NCBI GenBank assembly: GCA_951213105.1
Contig: OX578145.1
Coordinates: forward strand, 120,201,239 to 120,265,238
From: Amaurobius ferox
Lineage: Eukaryota > Arthropoda > Arachnida > Araneae > Amaurobiidae
DNA length: 64,000 bases
Direction of reading: 5' to 3'
A program made the position numbers and the translations under genes. The notes below the pieces were generated by a model. That model saw only the letters and a list, made by a program, of their open reading frames with translations. It did no database searches and was not told the origin of the DNA. Position 1 is the first letter of the stretch. Each line of letters starts with the position of its first letter. Shown piece by piece: positions 45,239-54,984 of the stretch.

Positions 45239-45643
45239 CTGACTCCCACTTCGAGCAACTCTCACTTATATCCCTTTTTCGGTCGGCGGTCCACGTGCTG
45301 AAATGTAGAGCTGAGAGCTAATCCGCAGACATGGCGTCGCCGTCTCGGTTGCCGCCAAACGGCTTAGTGTGGTATGTAAACATGGGCGTAGTATGTAAGA
45401 TATGGGGCCACCTGTATATTATCGCCCATCTGCTTAGCGTGGGGATAATCCGCCCGCATTCCTGGTTCCATTATTTTTTAATCCTTCCAAATATTTATTA
45501 CTTTACATTTCTGGCATTACAATTCGCATGCCGGAAAAACGTCGCGATTCACTCCCGAGAACGAAGTGAGGCGCTCAAAAAGAATTTATTAGTTGTACAA
45601 CGTTCAGGGGAATCGTGAATTGCGTTTGTTTACTCACGTTTTT

Positions 45644-46125
45644 CCAATCTCTGTATGCGTGCATTTCCCGGATATTACTGGTGTGATAGCGAGTTCCAGT
45701 CGTTCTCTAAACCAGTAACCGTCGGAATCACTCTGTACACCAAACCCTGACTCATCTGTGAACAGCACAGTACCTCGTTGTTGTGGAGTTCAATTGATCC
45801 AGTTTAAGCCCAGTTTAAGCGGACCCCTCTGACCTGTTGAAGGCCCAGGCCACTCGACTCATCCGAAGATATGAGTTGCTGTTTAGGCGACCAGATCCTG
45901 TGACCTGTGGCGTCGTGCTTACAGACACAGAAAATGGTCATCCTGAGCGTGGTGACCCATGAACGTCCACTTACTGGTCTTCCCGACACTGTTCCTTCAC
46001 TTTGATATCGGTTTTACATGCTACAAATGACAGAACGATTTAGGCCTTGAGCTACTTCCGATTGTCGCTGGTCCTCTTCGAGACACTCTATTGGGTCCCA
46101 TCGTCTGGCGTCACTCAGATGGTCG
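45644..46125 (-). pseudogene. Tc1-like transposase, N-terminal part
   Basis: The minus strand reads, across frameshifts, 'RRWDPIECLEEDQRQSEVAQ' and 'GLNRSVIC' (paired-like HTH), 'GTVSGRPVSGRSWVTT', 'VLFTDESGFGVQSDSDGYWF' (first catalytic Asp in DES) and 'RYHTSNIREMHAYRDW'. It then breaks at about 45643, exactly where the C-terminal part at 34182 would continue. The stretch between the HTH and 'TDES' is poorly conserved and holds a segment (45836-45871) similar to SINE-tail sequence at 51.2 kb. Confidence 0.8.
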
Positions 46126-46374
46126 TCTATTCATTTTTCAAAATTTGGCTATTTCGATTCACCTTCTGGAATCCATAGCGTGGAGATACAGGCTCTGTGC
46201 AACACAGGCCGTTTTTGTACCTACTTCGTTTCCTTGTTAAAAATGTTGGTTGTCTGTGGGCTAGTTTCCAAGTGCATGCGCTTATCATGTATGCAAATTT
46301 TGTGGATCATGTTGTTTCTTTCGCCGGATATGCTAATTTTTCCGTTTCTTGCTTAACTTTTGGACATGAGTGTA

Positions 46375-46744
46375 CATATTGTGTTCACTCGATATTTCGA
46401 ATTCTAATGTTTTAATCTATGTCATACCTAATATGTTTCATTTTACAAAAGGGACATTTTTTTCGTTGAATTTATTTTAGAATTCAAACGTTTTAGTTTG
46501 CAACATTGCTGTAAATGCACAAAACTGAAGACTCATATATTTATTTTGCTTGATTTATCAAACGTTCATTCTATTAATTGCATTTTAAGATTCTAAACTA
46601 CTTAGAAGAGTCACTGTTTAATCCCTCAACAATTCGAACTTTTCTGTCTATGACACTTCCTAAAATAATAAATATTTGAAATTTACAATTATCCACTTTC
46701 ATTTTATCACATGATCTACCTTTGAACAAAATTTCAAGTCCCTA
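46375..46744. other. No gene recognised
   Basis: AT-rich spacer between the Tc1 right end and family W copy 7. Confidence 0.5.
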
Positions 46745-48215
46745 CCTCTATAAAGTTATTACGTGTGTGTATGTTAATGTGTGTGTGTGTTTAGTGTGTG
46801 TAAGTTAATGTGCGTGTGTGTGTGAACACAATATCTTACGAACGAATGGAGCGTTTCGAAAAAAGTTTAGTACTATTACTACCGTCAGCAAATACTGTAA
46901 CTTTATTAATTTTAAACGTGATTGAACGTTCGGAAGACACCAACATTTTCGAATTAATTTTTGAAATATCATAAAAAATTAGGACATTCAGTGATGTTAA
47001 ATGTGTAATCATTTATACGTAATTTTTCATTAGAAATCTAATGACACAAACTTTATACAGCTAGCTTGAATCGTTCTCGAGATATTGCAAGTTTTTAAAA
47101 TACATTTATCTAAAAAATTACATAAAAATTAGAATGCGTTGTTCAGTATGTTTTCTATAGGCAATATTTGGCGAAATATTGCCAGTTTGACGATTTCTTT
47201 AAAAAGGTGCCAAATTGACGAAAATGTTGCCAAATTAAAAAAAATTAATCCAAATTAATAAAATTGACACGAAATGTAGAATTAATTATTAAATTTTTAA
47301 AAATATATAGACTAAATTGCTTAGCGGATGCTAGTAAAATTGCTAATTGCCAAGTTAGATTTATAAGTTCATTTTGTATTCCGAAATAATTTTATGACAT
47401 CCAAAAATGACACCTTGACATCCAAAAATGCCGCAGATGTTAATGTACCGGATGGTCAGAATTAAAACCCCCCTACTCTGAGCTCTCTATACATCGAACT
47501 ACTCAGTGTAAAGGCTCCAAAATTGTTGAACCTACTATTCAAAACATGGGGAAAAGAATTACGCGAAAAAAAAATTAGTTCCAGAAACACCGATAGATGG
47601 CGCTGTACAACAGAAAATATGCTTAAAAGACACAAAATACACAATTGTAACACATTTTATTCGAACGTACCAAACATTCATATCACAAGGACCTTATTGA
47701 TAGAGTTTTATCCCCTTTTATGCCCAGAACATAGGAGCTGCAAACCAAGGGTTTATGCAAATTTTTATGCTTACAGTGCGAAATTGCAGTTACAATGACA
47801 GTTTACGTTTCTTCACTTTTTTATCTTCTTTTTTTTCATATCAGCAAAAGAAATTAAAAAGGAAAAATTCCATATCGCATGTGTTTCTCTTTTTGTGATT
47901 ATTTTGTGTCTTTTCAGCATATTCTCTGTTGTACAGCGCCACCTATCGGTGTTTCTGGAACTAATTTTTTTTTCACGTAATCCCTTTCCCCATGTCTTGA
48001 ATAGTAGGTTCAACAATTTTGGAGCCTTTACACTGAGTAGTTCGATGTATAGAGAGCTCAGAGTAGGGGTGTTTTAATTCTGACCACCCGGTGCAATGAA
48101 ATGTCAAAAACATTGGACCATGGATCACTATGAAAAAGGTAGTAAGATTCACTATGAAAGAAGTAAAATTATTGCATTATGTAAGAGAAGTCAAGTGCTG
48201 CCTACATTAGATTTA
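46745..48215 (+). repeat. Family W, copy 7, split by a MITE
   Basis: GT spacer, 'CTTACGAACGAATGGAGCGT', 'AATTTTTCATTAGAAATCTA', 'GTTCTCGAGATATTGCAAG' and 'GCCAAATTGACGAAAATG' run to 47447. After the MITE (47448-48091) the copy resumes with 'GAAAGAAGTAAAATTATTGC' and the terminal module 'GTGCTGCCTACATTAG' at ~48160-48205. Confidence 0.65.
47448..48091. mobile_element. MITE with ~195-bp inverted repeats
   Basis: The left arm 47448-47642 (CCGGATGGTCAGAATTAAAA ...) and right arm 47897-48091 (same sequence in reverse, starting CCGGGTGGTCAGAATTAAAA) are ~95% alike. The arms include 'CAAAATTGTTGAACCTACTA' and 'GATAGATGGCGCTGTACAAC'. The core (~250 bp) is non-coding. No convincing target duplication is visible. 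It lies within family W copy 7. Confidence 0.85.
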
Positions 48216-48540
48216 TTTTTATCATGAAGCTATGTTTATTGTGAGATAGACATTTTTCACATACAACATCAATCGTACATGCTCGGCAAAAGTTTTCGAT
48301 TAATAACGAGTATATCAGAATATCCTTTATCGTATTTGGCTATTGTTTTACGCATTAAAAAAAACTTATCTTGAATAATTAATAATATAAGCACCTTGAT
48401 TTATCTGTCTATCTATCTATCTATCTCTGGGTAACGCTGCTACAAAATGTTGCCAAACGTGTTTCAATCACAGATAAACATTTCATAAACTGTGGAGCTT
48501 TACGAGAGTATGACATCAGATACTGGAAGTAAGTCCATGA

Positions 48541-49461
48541 TGTGAATGATGAAAATCAACTCATTAACTGATTGTGAACTGATGCAGAGAGATCTAGATG
48601 AACTGTATAACTGGTCTGTACTAAATAAACTCCATTTAAATATTTCTAAATGCTATGTTATGAGCATTGCTAGGATCCATAATATTCTTAATTACAATTA
48701 TATTTTAAATAATTCATCTCTATCTCGATGTTCTCATATTATTGATTTAGGTGTCACTTTCGATGATACTTTTAACTTTCAGAGACATATCGATAGTATT
48801 ATTAAAAGAGCCTACTAAAGACTTGGTTTCACCTTAAGACGATCTCGTGTTTTTGCCAGTTCTGATACGATTATTTGTATTTATAATACCCTTGTTAAAC
48901 CAATTTTGGAATATGGTGCAATGATTTGGGACCCTGTTTACAATTTGCATTCTCAACGGATAGAAATCGTGCAAAATAAACTATTGCGTACTATTGATTA
49001 CAAATTGACTGGCTATAATCCTTATGATATGCATACAAGGGAACTCAGACAGAAATATAGTTAAATGTCTCTTAAAAAAAGAAGCTGGTCCTGCCTCTTG
49101 TTTTATTATAAGGTTTTAAATAATACTATTGATTGCCCTATTTTACTTTCTTGCCTGGAATTTCACATACCTGTCAATAATACTAGGAAAAAAACTCTTT
49201 TTCACAATACTACTGTTAAACACAACTACATTAAATGCTATTCTATCTATAAATTTGTTGATCTGTATAATACTTATTGTGCTGATATTGATATATTTAA
49301 CTTGACTCCTGCCTGTTTTAAAAAAGCCTGTTTCAATGCGCTTGACATGTTTACTACTTAGTATTCTTGTATCCTATGTTCTGTACTTTTTAATTTCTTG
49401 TGTGGCTACTGTAACTGGATTTCATCTGTAGTTGCCACGTAAATTGAATAAAATAAATAAA
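48541..49461 (+). mobile_element. 5'-truncated non-LTR retrotransposon
   Basis: The insertion splits GATGTG|GGC of the tandem array. The left flank ends 'GATGTG' and the right flank resumes 'ATGTGGGCGGCCCG', a ~5-bp duplication. The 3' end is an A-rich tail of AATAA units (AATAAAATAAATAAAATGA). Only the end of ORF2 remains. Confidence 0.8.
48546..49361 (+). pseudogene. LINE ORF2 C-terminal fragment (RT thumb and tail)
   Basis: Reads 'LTDCELMQRDLDELYNWSVL', 'NKLHLNISKCYVMSIAR', 'HIIDLGVTFDDTFNFQRHID', a stop at 48816-48818, 'LGFTLRRSRVFASSDTIICI', 'LVKPILEYGAMIWDP', 'QRIEIVQNKLLRTIDYKL', another stop at 49062-49064, and a tail to 49361 with 'LLFYYKVLNNTIDCPILLSC'. 'DL..LY.W...N.L.LN..KC' through 'LEY...IWDP......IE..Q.K.LR' is the standard segment after the RT active site in arthropod jockey/CR1-type LINEs. 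The two in-frame stops make it a dead copy. Catalytic YADD and endonuclease are missing through 5' truncation. Confidence 0.85.
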
Positions 49462-49705
49462 ATGAATGTGGGCGGCCCGTTCCCTACATAATGCAACGAC
49501 TATACTTCTTTCATAGCAAAAACCTGCAAGGAAACCATGGAGTTTTATGAGCGTATGACATCAAATACTGAAAGTGAGTCCATGATGTGGGCAGTCCGTT
49601 CCCTACATAATGCAATGACTGTATTTCTTTCACAGCGAAAAGCTGCGATGTAACCATGGAGCTTTACGTAGCGTATAACATCTGATACTGAAAGTGAGAC
49701 CATGA

Positions 49706-50382
49706 TGTTCTTTTATTTCTTATCATTTTATAAATTTTTATTTGAGATATACGACTCAACGCGGCAAACAAACTCAACAAAGGTTGGAAACTTTTTTGCG
49801 TGTTTTTGTTTATTACTTATAGGGCAGAATGCCCGCGGGTCTCACTAGTGTTTGATAATTATGTACGTTTCTCAAAGTGATTTCGCTTTTCAGAAATTTA
49901 TATAAATCAAAGTCTAAAGACTTTTTGTAACGATTTTCACACGTACATAATTAATACTAATTGAAAATTGTACTTAGTAGTATTTTTTATGCCTGTCTCT
50001 GGAGAAAAGCCTTTTCTACTTAAGTAAAAGCACTACTTTCTCGGAGGTCGATATTTATGATAAAGTCTTTATATTAGTGTATTCGACGCTAAAACATTTT
50101 CCAACTTTCATTGTCTACCTTAAAAACCGATAATGGGTAAATTGCTTTTCTTGTATTGGGGAACAAAAGGGAAAAGTGCGGAAAAATTGAGGCAGAAGAC
50201 TGTGTTGAAGGAAAAGAAAGAAAATAATGACATTCAAAGTTCTGGAAAATAGGAAAATGTTGCAGACTATATTGTATTTTTATTTGGAAATTTATAAAGC
50301 TATAAGTATGGAAGATAGAGAGTTCTTTGAAAAGTCCTTAAGCAACACAATAACTTTGTAAGTAAAAGTCTATGAGTGTACA
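49706..50382. other. No gene recognised
   Basis: AT-rich sequence without supported features. Confidence 0.5.
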
Positions 50383-50530
50383 CGTTAGGTCTATTTATAG
50401 GTCAGTTTATGGACGTTAGGTCTATTTATAGATCAGTTTATAGACGTTAGGTCTATTTATAGATCAGTTTATAGACATTAGGTCTATTTTTATGTCAAGC
50501 TATAGACGTTAAGTCTATTTATAACCCGAT
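50383..50530. repeat. 31-bp minisatellite, ~4.7 units
   Basis: Unit ACGTTAGGTCTATTTATAGA followed by TCAGTTTATAG, with few substitutions between units. Confidence 0.92.
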
Positions 50531-50644
50531 TGGGAAAAAATGATTGAAGGGTCTTCTAAGATTTTAAAAAGTTAGGACAACGAGCTCCCTTACAAAGTGA
50601 GATAGACGATAAAAAGACAATTTTTTTGCCTATAAATTACTTTA

Positions 50645-50860
50645 TATTTTATGGAAAATAAAAGTAATGGTTATTCTCTGCAGAGTCCACTTCGATAATA
50701 AGAGTTTGCAATTTTTTCCCAGTAGCTCAACGGTAGAGCGTCGACTGGCCACTAGGAAAGTCCGTGGTTTGATTTATAGTTGGGGCAGCAAAGTACTTTA
50801 CAATGGCGCCCTAATAAATCAACCCTGTAGGTTAGTGCATAGATGCCGGAGGTCTGAAAG
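50645..50860 (+). mobile_element. tRNA-derived SINE-like repeat, copy 2
   Basis: The tRNA-like core at ~50720-50785 has an A box AGTAGCTCAACGGTAGAGCG and a decayed B box (GGTTTGATTTA). The upstream 'GCAGAGTCCACTTCGATAAT' is shared with the next copy. Confidence 0.6.
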
Positions 50861-51064
50861 TGACTTTAGTATGACTAGCACGGATTCTGTGGACTCTGAG
50901 ATAAGAAGCGCGATTTCAAAGTGAGAAGATAACGATCATACAAGGAGCTAATCTGGAGGATAAAAATAACATCAGGATGGTAACCTGACGTAAAAATAGC
51001 ATCAGGAGGGTAACCTGAGGTAAAAATAGCAAGTGGTGGTCAATCAGATTGTCAGTCGCAGGTC

Positions 51065-51290
51065 AATTTGACATTAGACAATGGAGAATGCAGAGTCCAC
51101 TTAGACAATAAGAACTTGCAATATCGTCCTAGTAGCTCAACGGTAGAGCCTCGACTGGTCAATACGAATGTTCAGGGTTCAATTGCGTGTTGGGGCAGAA
51201 AGGTCCTTCAACATCTCTTGTTACCCGCTAGCCTAAACAGCTTATATCTTCGGATGAGTCGGGCAGCCTGGGCCTTCAACATATCTTGTT
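51065..51290 (+). mobile_element. tRNA-derived SINE-like repeat, copy 3
   Basis: The core at ~51130-51190 has A box AGTAGCTCAACGGTAGAGCC and B box GGGTTCAATTGC. It lies ~408 bp after copy 2 in the same orientation, and the intervening sequence (50905-51064) matches the upstream part of the copy at 22.9 kb. The two are therefore tandem full units. The tail 'CTTCGGATGAGTCGGGCAGC' is shared with other loci. Confidence 0.6.
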
Positions 51291-51345
51291 ACAGTTGTAT
51301 TGTATTTTTCCCTTTTAATGATGGATGATTTTCTTTTGTTTTCAG

Positions 51346-51462
51346 AGCGACCGCGAGCGACGCCCGAGCGTGACCGACGCCCTCCGCATCCCCTACCGGC
51401 GGGCGAGTGAGAAGGCACACCGGTTCCTCAAGGTAAAGGCCCGGCACTTCACGGACGGACAG
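51346..51462 (+). CDS. GC-rich candidate host exon (39 codons)
   Basis: A 117-bp block of ~65% GC in AT-rich surroundings. It is preceded by a textbook acceptor (TTTTCTTTTGTTTTCAG) and followed by CAG|GTGAGT. Only one of three frames is open: SDRERRPSVTDALRIPYRRA then SEKAHRFLKVKARHFTDGQ, i.e. a phase-0 exon. An internal GT (AAG|GTAAAG) could be an alternative donor. The protein is basic and does not match a family I recognise. Strong splice sites and isolated GC content make it the best host-gene exon in the window, but no neighbouring exons were found, so the gene presumably has very long introns. Confidence 0.6.
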
Positions 51463-51737
51463 GTGAGTTTGCTTCATCACAGAAAAACAAACTTTAGTCA
51501 ATGCAAAGTTGTATTCGGAACCGATAGAAACAGTATCAATAATATTTATGTATCGCAATAATAACTAAAATAATTTACCACCTTGCTGTAGGGCACCCAG
51601 TGACGTGTACAGAAATCTCACCAGTAGATTATGAGCAGGCAATATTATTTATACTTATTTATACAGGGTAATTCAAAAAGATCTTTACACTTTGACAAGG
51701 CAATTAATAAGTAATGAATAATGACACAGGAAGGTGC
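51463..51737. other. Intron-like DNA with lone TIR-like end
   Basis: A 'TACAGGGTAATTCAAAAAGA' end at 51664-51683 resembles mariner-type termini (compare 29046). No mirrored partner was found. Confidence 0.4.
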
Positions 51738-53463
51738 TATCCATCAATCGTCAGAACTGTGCTAAAAGTTTCATTCTGCTCATATCTGCTGATAAAACTA
51801 AACCGCTGGTTCTTGTCAATAGTGACAATTATGTAAATTCAATGCAGAGATGTATTGACAAGATTGCTTGCATATCTGTTAAAAGCTCCCCATCGCCTCT
51901 GTTAACTCTAGGATTGCTAAGCTAAAAAAATCTTCTGATCTTCCCCCCGTTATTAAATCTGCTGTTTACCGTACTTGCCATCAATTACCCAAAACTTTTG
52001 GTCAAATGAAACTTCATAAAGTTAACCATCTTATGCGGCCTATTGTGTCTAAGGGTAACTTAATGATCCTACTTATTTTTTAGAAAAAGCGTTAGCTAGT
52101 TTTCTTAAACCACTTTCTTAATAAACATGTTTATTCTATAAGTTCTACTGAAAATTTCATTAAACATCTCTTTAATACTAAATTTGTTCCTAATTGTACC
52201 CTTCACAATTTTGACGTTGTGTCTCTTCCAAATGTTCCCGTTTCTATTGCTATTAATATTATTGCCAAACAAACTTTTATGCCAAAATTATACTATTCCC
52301 TTTATCGACGCAATAACTTCTGCATTGAATATTGTTGCTGAGATAAATTACTTTGGTTTTCGTGAAAATATATTTTTACAAATTACGGGCGCCCCTACGG
52401 GTAGTCCCTTGTCTGGCATTTTGGCTGAGGCTGTGTTGCAGGAGCTCGAGAATAAGATTTTGCCACTTTTTTCCCTTTAAACCTATTCTTTGGTGCCGTT
52501 ATGTGGATGATGTATTTATTATTTGGAACCATAATTTCAGCGATCTCTTTAATCTTTTTGATACTGTTAATGATTTTTACCCCTCTATTAATTTTACCGT
52601 TGAACATGAGTCTCATTTTTCTTTGCCTTTTGGACGTCTTTGTTTCCCATGACTCTTTTGGCTTTCACATTTCTGTCTTTCGTGAACCTACGTTCTCTAA
52701 TTTTTGTATTCCCGCTAATTCCTCTCACCCAATTTCTTCTAAAACAGCCTCCTTTATTGCTTTTAACCGTGCTTTTAACGTTTTTCATCTATTTCGGCTT
52801 CAGTTACTGAAATTGACTTTATATTTAACCTTGGCTTTGAAGCGGCTTGGTTTTTCGGTTTCATTTATAAAATCTTTTCCACTATTCACTGTAATTTTAT
52901 TTATCCTAATACTAACCTTGCTCCTATTTCTGACATTCTGCCGTATATATCCAGTCTTTCTTTTTCATCCGGCAATTTTTCGTCCTCTGATTCATTTTTG
53001 TCATGAATTTAAGTTTAAGCCAGCCCATTCTACCGTTGCCCATATACGTTATTTAATCGTATTAGTTCTGATAAATTTAAGGATGAAACTAATTTCATGT
53101 GCCAGGCCGGGGTGTACGTTGTCCCCCTTTTATCTCCCGAAAATAATCTAGTTCTAGATTGGTACTACAATACGTATTGTCTGTATTCGTTTAGCTGACT
53201 ATGCTCGGGCTGTTAAAAATAGAAAACTATCCACTGCTCTTGCCCAGTCTGTTATTAACGATAATTTTCATCCTATGTTCGATAAGACTTTTCTTTTAAT
53301 TAGTTGCAAGAACTTCCTTAATATTTTACTTTATGAATCCCTTTTCATTTATCTTTATCATGATTCTATTTGCAATTTTGATCCCGTTCAGACCCTCAGT
53401 TATGCTTGGCGACTCGTTTTTGACTCACTGCGTGTTAAACCACTATATGATTTTCTTGATATT
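51738..53463 (+). pseudogene. Penelope-like element polyprotein, frameshifted
   Basis: In order on the plus strand across several frames: 'ISADKTKPLVLVNSDNYVNS' (the N-terminal 'ADK....V....DY' region of Penelope-like proteins) at ~51780, and 'LMRPIVSKG' near 52033. 'ITGAPTGSPLSGILAEAVLQ' follows at ~52385, then 'WCRYVDDVFIIW' with intact catalytic YVDD at ~52490, and the thumb 'VFREPTFSNFCIPANSSHPI' at ~52680. Further on are 'GVYVVPLLSP' (GIY-like start of the GIY-YIG endonuclease) near 53109 and 'LADYARAVKNRKLSTALAQS' with 'LLISCKNFLNILLYESLFIY' to a stop at 53463. RT followed by GIY-YIG endonuclease is diagnostic of Penelope-like elements. Several frameshifts and stops make this copy dead. 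5' start uncertain. Confidence 0.8.
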
Positions 53464-53654
53464 TAGCAGCTGTTTTCTTTTGCCTTTGAAGACATATCTT
53501 ATTGGTTACCCTGTAATTTATGACCTTTTTCATTTTGTATGTTGTAATTAAATTATGTTATTAAATGTATCGCAGTTAAAATGATTAATATACAAATTTT
53601 GGTTAGCGTTTGTGGCCTATGTATGCTCATGTTCGCCAACTATTATCACTTTTT

Positions 53655-54700
53655 AACATTTTACAACAAAGTTGAAAAGTGTTTATGACTTTGTTCATTC
53701 ATTCATTCTGTCTGTCTGTCTGTCTGTCCGTTAGCACGATACCTGCCGTAAAAATGACTTAATCAAAATGAAATTTTAGTATGTTGTTCAGACGGTCTGT
53801 AGGACCTATGGGAATATAAATGAATAATATCCCCCAATTAGTTTTGGATTGAACCCGGGTTGAAAATATGAAATACATTGAACCCTATGGGACCTAATTT
53901 TTCAAACATTTTTTAAGCGGATTTAAAATTCACAAATTGCTTCGAAAATTTTAGGAAATATTCAAATTATCCCTTAAAATATATAAAAAAAGTTCAGTAA
54001 AATATGTTAGATAGTCTTTTAAATAAAAATCATTTAATATAGGGAGAAAAACAAATTCAATTAAATTCTGACTCTCGTTATATCCTCCAGAAAGAAAAAA
54101 TAGATATATTGTATAATAAATATCTTTCCAAGAGTTTAATTATTTTACATATGTGAAAGATTTCACATTTTAAAATAAATATGGTAGATAACAATTTTTT
54201 AAATTTTTAAATAAAATAAATTATTTTAGTATTGTGATGAATGTTTGCGCGCGCCCGCGCCCGCGGAGCGGGAGTGCGCGCAAACGGGGAAAAAATGAAA
54301 CGATTAGAAAAATGTTTATGAATGAAATGCTGCTTTTATATAGAGGCGATTTATATTTTGATGACGTCATTGGAATAAAGTTCATTTGTTTTCGATGAAG
54401 TTTTCAAATATAATAAATTATTGTAATGTTATGATAATTTTAAAAATATTACCGAGGAATGTATCGCATTTTACAGATGAATAAACCAGGCAATTTATAT
54501 TTCAATGCCGTCATTTGAATGAAGTTCATTTTCTTCGATGAAGTTTTCAAATATAATAAATTAATGTGGTATTGTGATAATTTTAAAAATATTACCGAGG
54601 AATGTTTCGCATTTTAGAGATGTTTGTATAAAATTGCATTGGAGTTGGAAAGTGTTTCATAATCAATGCTTTATGCATGATTGATCTTTCTCGTTTAAAG
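53655..54700 (+). repeat. Dispersed family A, copy 3
   Basis: Begins 'CACTTTTTAACATTTTACAACAAAG', (CTGT)n, 'CCGTTAGCACGATACCTGCC', 'GACCTATGGGAATATAAATG', 'AACCCTATGGGACC'. After a GC-rich hairpin it continues with the 'GATGACGTCATTGGAATAAA' block duplicated in tandem (about 54345-54475 and 54480-54610), ending near 'CAATGCTTTATGCATGATTG'. It matches copy 1 in reverse. Confidence 0.7.
54243..54285. repeat. GC-rich hairpin within family A
   Basis: GTTTGCGCGC and GCGCGCAAAC (10-bp arms) enclose a nearly pure GC core (CCCGCGCCCGCGG..). It is an extreme GC spike in AT-rich DNA. Confidence 0.85.
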
Positions 54701-54984
54701 TTTAAATGATCTGGCGTGTTTTCCACACAGTTTTATTATTAGAACGAATTTCTCGGTGCCTAAATAAGGGCTCCTCTACGTAAATAATACAGATGCGGAT
54801 CACTCTACTCAATTTCCAAATCGCCTGTTTTGAACTAAAATTATTCCCGCGTTCTTCTTTCCTTGCGCAAACATGCCAATTGTATAACGCGGTTGTAATA
54901 CACCTATAGGCTGAATTGATAGCCTTAAATAAATGCGCTAAAATATTTTAAATCTCAATAAAGAAAAGAATCCCAACTTTGGCC

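Larger units (their letters stand above)
34860..45521 (-). mobile_element. Ty3/Gypsy LTR retrotransposon, recent
   Basis: Two LTRs in the same orientation (34860-35758 and 42176-45521, the latter interrupted) flank gag and pol on the minus strand. The element is bounded by the 5-bp duplication ATTCG (34855-34859, 45522-45526). Order: 5' LTR, PBS, gag, protease-RT-RNase H-integrase, PPT, 3' LTR. No envelope ORF. I count about five substitutions between the 899-bp LTR sequences, so the insertion is young. It lies inside the ~0.8-kb insertion that splits the Tc1 element. Length without the internal LINE is about 8.2 kb. Confidence 0.95.
42176..45521 (-). repeat. Gypsy 5' LTR, interrupted by non-LTR element
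   Basis: Identical order to the 3' LTR up to 42802 and again from 45250. The 2436-bp insertion plus 11-bp duplication accounts exactly for the length difference (3346 versus 899 bp). Confidence 0.95.
34183..45643 (-). mobile_element. ~0.8-kb LTR-like insertion in Tc1, itself split
   Basis: Removing the Gypsy element leaves about 677 bp (34183-34859) plus ~117 bp (45527-45643) that do not belong to Tc1 but sit exactly between 'AYRDW' and 'IIWTGI' of its transposase. Read on the minus strand the insert has 'CGGGTATATATACTGGGCTC' (TATA-like) and AATAAA-type signals ('CACAATAAAAAG', 'AAAATAAATTG'), as an LTR would. Exact ends and a target duplication could not be fixed, so 'LTR-like' is a guess. 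Confidence 0.45.
33512..46372 (-). mobile_element. Tc1-like DNA transposon split by nested insertions
   Basis: The left terminus CCCTCATGTCCAAAAGTTAA (33512) is mirrored by the right terminus, CACTCATGTCCAAAAGTTAA in reverse (ending 46372). Both are flanked by TA (33510-33511, 46373-46374). The element's own DNA is 33512-34182 plus 45644-46372, about 1.4 kb, near usual Tc1 size. It encodes a decayed DD34E transposase on the minus strand. Everything from 34183 to 45643 was inserted later. Confidence 0.85.
48490..49705 (+). repeat. ~121-bp tandem array, interrupted by a LINE
   Basis: Units contain GATGTGGGCAGTCCGTTCCC, 'TACATAATGCAATGACTGTA', 'CTTTCACAGCGAAAAGC', 'ACCATGGAGCTTTACG' and 'TATGACATCAGATACTGAAA'. 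A partial unit precedes the LINE (48490-48540). Two full units follow at 49462-49580 and 49581-49705. The first half of the unit is the terminal module of family W. Confidence 0.8.

Noticed and set aside
48414..48426. Possible CRISPR or regular array from short CTAT repeats
   Set aside because: Simple tetranucleotide microsatellite in eukaryotic DNA, no spacers.
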